Shown here piece by piece: positions 39,677-48,420 of a DNA stretch of 64,000 bases (its first letter is position 1; each line of letters opens with the position of its first letter). Position numbers and translations under genes: made by a program. Under the pieces are notes generated by a model. That model did not search any database and had not been told where the DNA came from. It saw nothing but the letters and a program-made list of their open reading frames with translations. Source of the stretch: Eriocheir sinensis (taxonomy: Eukaryota > Arthropoda > Malacostraca > Decapoda > Varunidae); the NCBI RefSeq assembly GCF_024679095.1, contig NC_066577.1, forward strand, positions 4,454,001 through 4,518,000, given 5' to 3'.

Positions 39677-40194
39677 TCGTTCAACACCCCCTACAGATAA
39701 GGTTTGGCTTGATAGGATCGTTGGGTAGACCCTCTGGAACACCCTTAGGTAGTTTGTGGTTTTAAATTGTGATATCACTTAAAAAATATAGACCGATTTA
39801 CAAAAAAAAGTGAGAAAAATAATTTTTGCGTAATCACTTCATTTTATTAACAGGAATCAGAGTTATTTTGGACGAAAAATACATGTGTTATATATCAAAT
39901 GGTTCGCAATGAAATACTCTATCAGTACATGTATATGAAGTTTGGCTTCTACCTCACTTCTGATGAGGGTATTACGTGAAATGCAAGAAGAGTGGAAAAA
40001 AATGCTAGTTTTCCATTTTTGTATCATATTGTGACTACTTCTCCTTCCTTTCATATAAAACATAAATTGTTTCTTATGCCACCAAAAACTGCCCCTATTA
40101 TTCTATTATATCTTGTGAAAGAATGAGCAACATACATCAATTATTACTACCGCAGGAAGAACGTTAGTATCAACAATCCATAGTCACTCCGCAC
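39677..40194. repeat. Left long terminal inverted repeat
   Basis: 518 bp, starting TCGTTCAACACCCCC and ending CATAGTCACTCCGCAC. It is almost identical to the reverse complement of 43555-44073. Confidence 0.92.
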
Positions 40195-40237
40195 ACAAAA
40201 TTTTTCAACACAGTTATTAACACTGGTATTAACAGAG

Positions 40238-43200
40238 TTATTCAATATCTTCTTCATCTGTGGTCTCATCAGCGACAGTTCTTTGATTTTCACACACTTC
40301 TTGGGTCATGCATGAACATGACTCTATGCATGGCATATTGTTTGCCCGGCATGCACAGTTTGCTCGTCGGCATGCAGACTTCCGGCAGTGGCAGACTGTT
40401 AGCTCGATGAGGCCTCTGGTGGTGGATCTTTCGTCATTAGCACGGGTTGGAGTGTATTATCCTCAACTATCCAACCATGTCCAGAAGGTGGTGGTAAGTT
40501 TTGTGTTGATTCCAAAGCTTTCTTCCACACACGGGACTGATAATTGGCTCTGTTCATGTGCTGCAGCAAACTATCACTAGTTGGGGGTAAGCTTTCATTT
40601 TTCTGTCCCTTTTGGCAGAACAACCAGTATCTGACATCATTTATTTTTCTCCCTGCCTTTTCTGCTGTGGTGTAGACAGAACAAACAAAACCTCACATGC
40701 TTCCGATGTGCTAGTAGAGAGTTGCAGTTCTTCTCCAAGCTGTCCAAGACTGCACTGATATTCTTTACTTTTGAGGAGAATGTTCAGACCCCTCTTCTTT
40801 CCCAGCCCTGAGAGGCCACTGTTAGAATCGCAGCCCGTTAGTGCATGGAATCCTGGTAAGGCTCTGCACAGTTGTGGTCCTAGATCTTGGGCAAGACTGT
40901 GGATAGGCAGATACCTCACTTTGTCTTTAGCTCCTGTTCGAAACCACAGTTCCTGGCAGTGTAGGTTGCTGTAGTGAAATGTGGACAGGACAGCTACATC
41001 TGTGTCCGGGGATTGAATGATTATTCTGCTGTGATCATATGATGCATGTTTGGCATGCAGTAGCAGCCGTGTGTCAGCCTCTTCGTGGTCTGACTTGAGG
41101 TTGGCTAGGTCTTCACAGTGCCCTTTTATGACTCGAACTGACCTTGTTGAATTTTTGAAACCACCACCGATGACAAGTTCTTGTCCATCAGGCAGATTAT
41201 CAACACCCATTTGGCACCAGGTTTCTGCCAGGAATGCATTTAGGTTAACTTTGTTGTTTTGGTTGCTTATGTACTTGGACCACTGCTTTGGGACTGGTGT
41301 GTCTGGACCTTGAATGTTGACCTGTAAGCCTGCAGATGCACCACGTTTCCTTCGCTCCCCAGCCTTGATTGACAGATCAAGGTAGCGGTCAAAGACAACA
41401 TCAACACGCCGACATCCATTTTTACCAAGCGGTGCAATAAGCTGGTTGTAATATTTGGAAGCCATTTCACCGAAGGTCACTACCCCACCAAACTTTGTTA
41501 CCTGTATCACTGCCATTGCATCAAAGAGGTGTGCTGAACACTTCCCACTGGCTATTGGTGGCGGATTTGGTTGAACTTGAATCCTTTTCTCCAACTCCGT
41601 AAGGAGTACGCCTTTGTTTGTCTTCCTTAGACTGCCATCAGGATGTGCAAGGGAGTATGGTACTGTTGCAAGTTCATAACTTAGTACATCTTTCAAGTCA
41701 ATATCTCGAGCTCTTGCTGCAATCACAAGTCGACCAAAAAGGTCACGGTCAGCACCAAAAGTTAGTACCTTTTTGTCAGCTGTTTTCACTGTTTTCTTCT
41801 TTGCTAGAGAGGCAAATGTTTTGATCTTCAGGTTTGGTATAGCATTAAAAAAATTCACGTTATTGGTATTTAGTCTCTGTTCAACAAAGTCCATCATCTG
41901 AGTAGTGCCGGCGTCGTAGGAATTCAGTAGGCATGCGGCAGTATCTGGCGGCATCACAACTCCAGTTGCAATGTTGACAAGTGGTGAGACACAATGCTCG
42001 TCCTCATCCAGGGAAAAGGGATCTGTCATCATCCCTGATGTTATGATCCTTATCAGTTTCTGAATATCTTGCACAGTGCATAATGTCCTGTGCTAGCATC
42101 ACAACACGTCTTTCATCTGATGAGCTGCTACATTCAGGTGATGACAAATCCCCCTCGCCTTCCTTGTCTGAATTTGTGATGATCCACCTTAGTAGCCAAT
42201 AGAGTTTGTCTGGTATCAGTGACTTAGATTTGGTCAGTGATAAGTCTGAGATGTTAGGCGGCCTTAATGATATGCCTTGGCAGTCACTGATCTCAGACTT
42301 GATAAGCTTGGCTGTCTGGTACAGCAACTTTACTGGATCACCTTTATCCACAGCAGCTGCAGTTAGAGGATACTCACTGATTGTTGAATTGGATTGATAA
42401 ACAGAGTTCAGGATGTCTTTAACTGATATGGAACTAGAGTACAGGAGCTCTGATTTAGTCCGATCATGAGGCTGGTGGAAGACAATGTCACCTCCAAAGA
42501 ATTTCTTTAGTCTCAGTTTCAGTCGCTGACTAGTGTACCTTTCACCCATCACTCCTGTTCCTGCAGCATGGCTTTGTATCTGATTAGCAATGCTGATGTT
42601 TCAAAAGCTTTTCCATGTTGCAGTTCCATGGTAATCTGATCAGCTAATTCTCTGAACACTGCATCATAAGTAGTTTCTTGTCCACCTTCATGGAATGCAG
42701 CTGACATAAGGTTGGCCTTGCTGATGTATGAAGCATGACAAGTTTTATGATACCTGGCTTCAGCTGCAATTAAGTCATTGTTGACACCACGTGTGACCCG
42801 CAGCAGATTATCATCACCCTTTGCGATGGCGGCCTGCATTATTGTCTCACATGCTTGGAATGTACTGACCCTGAACATCTCCTTCACCTTGGTGTGTGTT
42901 AGTCTTTTGCAAAACAAACAGTTGGACCAATCAGTGTTGGTGCATTGTACACTGGATACCCTGGTTGTCCCAGCTGAACCAGACAGTGTTGTTGATGAGA
43001 GTGAAATTTGCTGTTTGTATCGCAAATTCTCCTTACTAGTCCATTTTGCATAGCAATTTGAGTGCCATTTTACATTAATATTTGATAAGATGTCCAGATC
43101 AGACTTCAATCGCTCATACACATCATCTTGGCGTAGTTTGAGGGCAGCAACTAGTGTTTGTATGGAGGATTTCTTAGGCTTTCTTAAGATTTCTTGTGTG

Positions 43201-43295
43201 CCCACCTGGCAGACAATGCACTTGTTGAAATCTGTCAGCTTCCTTCGTTTAGATGGTTTGAGATTCAGTTCTTCTAGACCCTCTACATTTGCCAT
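40238..43295 (-). pseudogene. Zinc-binding + XPG/PIN-like nuclease protein of the long-TIR element
   Basis: ATG at 43295. The N-terminal frame (43295-42549, 248 codons) has two C-x2-C...H-x3-C modules: CIVC with WHSNC, and CLFC with YHKTC. A second frame (42552-42004) has RLKLRLKKFFGGDIVFHQ and PDKLYWLLRWI. The third (42074-40641) has acidic motifs of an XPG/FEN-like fold: VDVVFDRYLDLSIKAGERRK, HEEADTRLLLHAKHA, IIIQSPDTDVAVLS and HALTGCDSNSGLSGLGKKRG. The last resembles the GCDY-GIPGIGPK helical motif. Shifts lead to RYWLFCQKGQKNESLPPTSD, RANYQSRVWKKALES and a Cys-rich tail CHCRKSACRRANCACR ending at TAA 40238. At least four frame breaks (near 42553, 42060, 40680 and 40405) mean this copy is dead unless it is spliced. 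Nuclease assignment is inference from motif order. Confidence 0.72.
40641..42074 (-). CDS. XPG/PIN-like nuclease domain ORF (largest open segment)
   Basis: A 477-codon open segment of the pseudogene above. In XPG/FEN nucleases, acidic residues in a VFDG motif, an EAEA motif and a SxDxD motif bind two metals and cut flap DNA. Here VVFDRY, EEADT and SPDTD occupy the same order, about 130 and 20 residues apart, followed by TGCDSNSGLSGLGKK. The segment opens with a GTG read in frame, so its true start is upstream in another frame. What the protein acts on is unknown. Confidence 0.6.
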   Translation of the reverse strand: MQDIQKLIRIITSGMMTDPFSLDEDEHCVSPLVNIATGVVMPPDTAACLLNSYDAGTTQMMDFVEQRLNTNNVNFFNAIPNLKIKTFASLAKKKTVKTADKKVLTFGADRDLFGRLVIAARARDIDLKDVLSYELATVPYSLAHPDGSLRKTNKGVLLTELEKRIQVQPNPPPIASGKCSAHLFDAMAVIQVTKFGGVVTFGEMASKYYNQLIAPLGKNGCRRVDVVFDRYLDLSIKAGERRKRGASAGLQVNIQGPDTPVPKQWSKYISNQNNKVNLNAFLAETWCQMGVDNLPDGQELVIGGGFKNSTRSVRVIKGHCEDLANLKSDHEEADTRLLLHAKHASYDHSRIIIQSPDTDVAVLSTFHYSNLHCQELWFRTGAKDKVRYLPIHSLAQDLGPQLCRALPGFHALTGCDSNSGLSGLGKKRGLNILLKSKEYQCSLGQLGEELQLSTSTSEACEVLFVLSTPQQKRQGEK

Positions 43296-43554
43296 TGCTG
43301 CAGCTCATTTAACCTATAAGAACAAAAGAAAAGTATACATTAACTCACCTACAGTCTGTAATTAATCCTCTATTCACACTATGTAAAATATGATAATATA
43401 TGGTAAACAAAATGAAGTAAACAAAATATGGTAACCCAAAACATACATGCCTAATTTTATGTTTATATCAATGTTAAAAAGGTATTGATACAACTGAATA
43501 AATGTTGTACATCTGGAAGTAGTACTCGGTACAGAGAGACACCCAGATTTAAGG

Positions 43555-44073
43555 GTGCGGAGTGACTATGGATTGTTGATACTAACGTTCTTCCTGCGGT
43601 AATAATAATTGATGTATGTTGCTCATTCTTTCACAAGATATAATAGAATAATAGGGGCAGTTTTTGGTGGCATAAGAAACAATTTATGTTTTATGTGAAA
43701 GGAAGGAGAAGTAGTCACAATATGATACAAAAATGGAAAACTAGCATTTTCTTCCACTCTTCTTGCATTTCACGTAATACCCTCATCAGAAGTGAGGTAG
43801 AAGCCAAACTTCATATACATGTACTGATAGAGTATTTCATTGCGAACCATTTGATATATAACACATGTATTTTTCGTCCAAAATAACTCTGATTCCTGTT
43901 AATAAAATGAAGTGATTACGCAAAAATTATTTTTCTCACTTTTTTTTTGTAAATCGGTCTATATTTTTTAAGTGATACCACAATTTAAAACCACAAACTA
44001 CCTAGGGGTGTTCCAGAGGGTCTACCCAACGATCCTATCAAGCCAAACCTTATCTGTAGGGGGTGTTGAACGA
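43555..44073. repeat. Right long terminal inverted repeat
   Basis: 519 bp, starting GTGCGGAGTGACTATGG and ending GGGGGTGTTGAACGA. The high arm identity contrasts with the frameshifted gene between them. Confidence 0.92.
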
Positions 44074-44286
44074 TTCCTAAATTTCACGGACCCTGCTGCT
44101 GGACTATTACTCTCTCCCAGAGTCTCCCTGTCTCCCTCGCCGTGCTGGTACCTATGACAGTTTAAACAAATTTGAAAGGGTATTGAGCAGATATATGTTT
44201 TATTCTCCTTCATTACTATATTTTTGCCCTTTTTTTCACTTGAGCACCTGCCCTGAAAAAGTTCTCTGCACGTCCCTGCAGGGAAA

Positions 44287-44800
44287 AAGAAGCCCCGCAG
44301 TGTGTCAGCTGGTATGATGGAAGCCTGGGTGGTGATCTTTTCTTCCAAGCTCGAGCGCAGTGTATGAATGTGAATGCAAGAAATTACAGGCGGTCTGAGT
44401 CCCGCAGCAAAGTGTGTCAGATGTGTGACAGGGGTGTGGATGAAACTATCGTGCATGTGATACTGGTGTGTGGGAGGTACCGGAGAGAAAGGACTAAGAT
44501 GATGAGGGTGGCACTGAGTGAGATGGGCTGGGATGTGAATGGGAGGATCGCAAGGATCGACAGAGACGGAATGGATGCTGCTGCTGCTGGGACAGTGATG
44601 AAGCAAATGACAGAATTATAGAAGCCATGAAGAGTTTTCTGGAAAAGATGTGGTGTGCAAGAAATAGTGAATTGGAAGATTTGTAATGGATACTGCCTGT
44701 GTTGTTTTATTTTTACAGGGTGTGCCGATACGAAGGCCTGACTCTCCAACGGGTCACCTGTATAGCAAGAGCAAGAGCAAGACCCAAAACACTGCAGATC
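44287..44800 (+). mobile_element. LINE-H C-terminal segment and 3' UTR, right of insertion
   Basis: In frame with 39224-39285: APQCVSWYDGSLGGDLFFQA, then NVNARNYRR and SKVCQMCDRGVDETIVHVIL. The frame ends near 44623. The 3' UTR has GTGTGCCGATACGAAGGCCT (44718-44740), and a related block GCTGCCGATACAAAGGCCTG occurs at 39105-39125. 44800-45050 has no gene. Confidence 0.75.
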
Positions 44801-45049
44801 CAAACTTGAGCCGCCGTGCCGAGGGGAGCCTCTTCTCGCAAGGTGTTTAGTATGACTGCTTGCTTGACTGATTGATTACTTTATGTTGTTTAGAGGCCAC
44901 AGTCGTGGTGGTCAGCTGCTTCTCCCCAGGATATTTGTTTTTTAACTTGATAACTAATGAGGGCGATTACCGTTCAGCAGCTGTCAATTCTTCCCTACCT
45001 TGCTTGTCTGCACTCTTCGGGACCTGAGAACCTGCCCTGGCCCTGGGGT

Positions 45050-45215
45050 GAAGGAATGTCTGGGTGTTTTATTCCATTGCGGCCCGGCACCGTGACGAGC
45101 CAAGGCTCGGCTCATAACGGTTGTGTCGTTGCCTGCCCCGGACTCCTGCTGGCCAGCCACGAGCACGCCAAGACTAATAGCCCCATAAAACACCCACGAA
45201 GAAGAAGAAGAAGAC
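45050..45215. repeat. Dispersed repeat with GGGTGTTTTAT/ATAAAACACCC ends
   Basis: Contains GCGGCCCGGCACCGTGACGA and CTCATAACGGTTGTGTCGTT, which recur inverted at 46345-46405. Ends TGGGTGTTTTAT and ATAAAACACCCA are inverted, followed by (GAA)n. Type is uncertain (MITE or SINE). 45216-45740 shows only AT-rich sequence. Confidence 0.55.
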
Positions 45216-45739
45216 TGTCGGGGGGTAATACTGAAGAGAGGGTGGCCACCTCTTGCCAAGTTACTACTTACAATATGGATTCATTCTTGGTCCCTGAATG
45301 CAGTGCAGTAACAATGGGGATTCTTCACAAAAGGGTAGCCTACTAATTTTGGGATGCAGACTGCTTATTTTTTTTATTGGTTTTAGATATGTTAGGTTGA
45401 GTCACTAGTATATAATTTTTAACCCTTATTCTCCGGGATTATATTTTTTCTTCAAAAAAGTTTATATTTTGTGTAACAGATATGGTAATGTAAAATGATT
45501 GAGACTTATTTTGTTTGAGTCACAATAGTTCCTGGGTTATTCAGTGTTGTCAATGGCAACACAAGGAGAATGAGTAATTTTTTTTATTCATTTACATGTT
45601 TACAAAAGAATTGATCCCTAATTTCTGCACATGAAATATGACAAGTAGAAGAACAAAAAATGCTTATGAAAATATATTCCCTTTCCCAAGGTTGCCATTA
45701 TACTCAATCATTGCAGTGAAATTTATTTCCTTACTCAGT

Positions 45740-46321
45740 GTGGTAAGGTCTGAAACACTTCACACACAATCCAACACCACACCTTGAACCCCATAATGCT
45801 GTCAAGTTTGTCTCTGCGCATTGCATTACAGACAGCCTCGTTGCGAAGATCATGTCTAGAAAACCAGAATGATTATATCCAGACTCAATCAATATACCAA
45901 TAAATACTTTGATTTCTTCCTCTGTGACACTGATGTCAGGCCAGTTTTTATAAGCACAGTAAAACTTGGACTGCTGAACTTTGACTTCAAATAGCTCATC
46001 AAAAAATAACTCGGGAGTTCTCTAGGATAAATATCTCTGTACTTGCTGTAGCCAGGCTCTGGAAACAAAAGCAATGCGTCCATTATCTTCTCTACTTTCC
46101 ATTTTAGAGGTTCTTGACGTGTTCTTGTTGACTTCTTACTTGGAGGACCACCAGGGAGGTTCATCACTGTCAGGTTCGCCCTCATCGTTGACATCTGCTG
46201 CTCTATGACGGCGAATTTCTACTGCAACCAAAAGATGATTCCCATAAAGCCTTTGTGATTGTTCCTCACCTTTACTTGCAGAATCTTCATCAGTCAGCTC
46301 ACAAACATCAGGGGGTTCCAT
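45740..46321 (-). pseudogene. piggyBac-type transposase, N-terminal fragment
   Basis: On the minus strand, PPDVCELTDEDSASKGEE is followed by EPDSDEPPWW, typical of the acidic N-terminus of PGBD proteins. WKVEKIMDALLLFPEPGYS follows. Shifted frames then give LFFDELFEVKVQQSKFYCAY, VTEEEIKVFIGILIESGYN and RNEAVCNAMRRDKLDSIMGF, matching the ELFFD, EL-FLGI-L-GYN and EAMRRDRF blocks of DDE_Tnp_1_7. The catalytic Asp region is lost. Two or more shifts mean a fossil. piggyBac enzymes insert at TTAA, compatible with the element at 34888, but no link is shown. Confidence 0.75.
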
Positions 46322-46344
46322 ATATACATCACAAAGCTATCTTG

Positions 46345-46640
46345 TTCCTCTAACGACACAACCGTTATGAGCCGGGCCTTGGCTCGTCACGGTGCCGGGC
46401 CGCAAATCCAAAACTTCATTGAACGTGAGACTCCTGAAAACCAATAATTGTACATGGATTACCCTAGCATGTCCATATGGCAACACATTTTCTTCTTTAT
46501 TTACATCTTGAAAGTAAAGGTAAAGTTGGGGGCATATGCTGTTGCAGCACGTGGCCTTGGTGCTCATCTCCATAGCACTGGCCCTTGAGCCTGTGGTGGG
46601 AGGGAGCCCATTACCCCGGGACACATCTTGAAAGCTATAA
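46345..46640. repeat. Dispersed repeats
   Basis: 46345-46405 is the inverted copy of the 45085 repeat. 46500-46625 (GGGGGCATATGCTGTTGCAG, CACTGGCCCTTGAGCCTGTG, CCCATTACCCCGGGACACA) recurs diverged at 55925-55995. 46640-47270 holds nothing I recognise. Confidence 0.55.
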
Positions 46641-47263
46641 TAATTTTTATGTCTAGTGCATAACAATGCCAGATAATCATTCTTTAAAATACCACGAGAA
46701 AAGAATATATTCAATAGCATTGGTATCACAGACATACCTTTTCTTCTTATCCCAAATGGCAAGCATGAAAACATATGGTGAAAATATGAAGTACTACTGC
46801 ACATAACCAATCAACATTTGCTAGGCTCAGCATATCTGTAGAGTAGAGGACAACATATCATACTGCACAAAAATTTGGCAGCAACACTTGGCTCAGATAC
46901 CAAGAGCATTTGAGTATTTCAGTTAATGTGTTGCCATATGACAACACTAGGAGAACAAAGCAATGACTGCTTACTATTTCGGTGGGAATGTCACATATTT
47001 TAGCTGTGTACATTTATTTATCTATCTATTGTAGTATTTAGCTCTTTATTTTTTGTTTTTATTTATTTATTTCCTTTCTTTTTCAGTAATCTAGGTGGGT
47101 TAACCCCTCCACTTCAGTACAGCCACCAGTGTCCAAGCGTTCCCTGGTTCAGTACAGCCACCAGTGTCTGTGACCTGCAACCCCGAGTTGGAATAAACTG
47201 TAGGGCATGGTGACAAGTGGCAACCCACCATACATAACCAAGGTCTAAACACTGGTCAAGTTT

Positions 47264-47302
<39 letters not shown>

Positions 47303-47497
47303 ACCTGGGCTCTAGATAACCTCTCCAAAGAGAGGCTCAAAGATGAGTTCTGGGGGCAGCATGAGCCAACACAAGATGGTGCCACTATAAACACTCGCCT
47401 GAGCCAGAACAGGCTGGGCTGACCATCAGACCCCACCCGGAAGAAGCCTACCGGCATAATAGGCCGCGATGTAAAAAAATAAGAAATAAATAAAAAG
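47303..47497 (+). mobile_element. SINE-1 copy, 5'-truncated, one VNTR unit
   Basis: Matches SINE-1 from the CTCTAGAT region through GGGCAGCATGAGCCAACACA, one GGGCTGACCATCAGA unit and the CTACCGGCATAATAGGC end with an A-rich tail. (TC)n precedes it at 47270-47296. It abuts LINE F at its tail. Confidence 0.8.
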
Positions 47498-48030
47498 CAA
47501 TGGACCCAGCACCAACCCCTGCAGGACTCCACTCGTAACACTGATCCACCCAGATTTTTTACCACTGATTTGCACTCTGCTTCCTACCACTAAGCCACGC
47601 CCTAATCCAGTTCAAAACCTTCCCATCTACTCTGTGACCCTGTAATTTTAGTAATAGCCAGTGATGAGGGACTTTGTTGAATGCTTTACTGAAATCTAGA
47701 TACAGTATGTCATAGTTTTCATCTCTGTCAACCACCTCAATTACTTTAGTGTAGTAGGACAACAGATTAGTGAGGCAAGTCCTACCTTTTGTGAACCCAT
47801 GCCGTGAGTCATGAATTAAATTATCCTTCTCTAGATGGTCCCGAATGCTCCTGGCTATAATTGATTCCAATATCTTGCCTACAACTGATGTTACGCTAAT
47901 TGGGCGATAATTTGAGGTGGCTGACTTGTCTCCCTTTATGAAAATTGGCGTCACATTAGCTACTTTCCATTGGTTTGGCACATACCCAGAATTTATCGAC
48001 ATCTTAAAGATATCAGTATCCATAATATCC
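47498..48030 (-). mobile_element. CR1/L2-like LINE RT fragment (copy F)
   Basis: Minus frame encodes SGYVPNQWKVANVTPIF, NYRPISVTSVVGKILES, RHGFTKGRTCLTNLLSYY and YLDFSKAFNKVPHHWLLLKL, with D-F-S-K-A-F RT box A. SGVLQGLVLGPL corresponds to [10 protein letters not shown], mutated. SINE-1 truncates it at 47497. Confidence 0.82.
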
Positions 48031-48420
48031 ATTCCACAACTACACCTCCATACTTCAACATTTCTGCTGTAATGCCATCAGCTCCAGGGACCTTTCCTAC
48101 TTTTAACTTCTTCATTGCCTCCTCCTCTATCTCACCTCTCTCCACCCTCCCCTGTGGATCTGGCCGCCCTTCATTGATCTTTATTCCTAAACTAGTCACT
48201 TACCTCTCCCTCCCACACTCTCATTCATTACAGTTTCAAAGTGCTGCTTCCACACCTGCCTTATCTCCTCATTCCCTCTCACAAGCACCCCATCTTTCCT
48301 CTTCATGCTACAAATGTCGTTCTTTTCTCCCCCCACTTCTCTTTCAACTTCTTTCCAGAAAAGTTTTTTGTTTTCTTGGTATTTTGATTAATTTTTCCAA
48401 CCAAAATCCTCATCTACTCT
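48031..48420 (-). mobile_element. LINE-H-like RT start fragment
   Basis: The minus frame gives EEEAMKKLKVGKVPGADGIT and AEMLKYGGVVVEWI, the N-terminal RT region of another LINE, joined to copy F at about 48030. Upstream reads EVGGEKNDICSMK-type low-confidence sequence. Confidence 0.65.

Larger units (their letters stand above)
39677..44073 (-). mobile_element. Long-TIR transposon (518-bp TIRs) with nuclease-family gene
   Basis: Arms 39677-40194 and 43555-44073 are near-perfect inverted repeats; by eye I find about five substitutions and one A-run length change. The tips read TCGTTCAACACCCCC. They bracket one protein-coding gene on the minus strand (43295 to 40238). Flanks suggest TT or ATT as a target duplication, but this is ambiguous. 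No DDE transposase or reverse transcriptase is recognisable. Superfamily is unassigned. Confidence 0.8.
39294..44278. mobile_element. hAT-type element hosting the long-TIR element
   Basis: CAGGGAAA at 39286-39293 is exactly repeated at 44279-44286 (8-bp duplication). The ends are CAGGCACGTGCAGAG and CTCTGCACGTCCCTG, hAT-like. Deleting the element plus one CAGGGAAA fuses LINE-H in frame (WYREKEAPQCVSWYDG). Outside the nested long-TIR unit only 588 bp remain and no hAT transposase is present, so the outer part is probably a MITE. Alternatively the whole 4,985 bp is one composite element. Confidence 0.85.

Noticed and set aside
39294..44278. An autonomous hAT element encoding its own transposase
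   Set aside because: Ends and 8-bp duplication are hAT-like, but no hAT dimerisation motif or zinc-BED occurs; the gene present is of another type.
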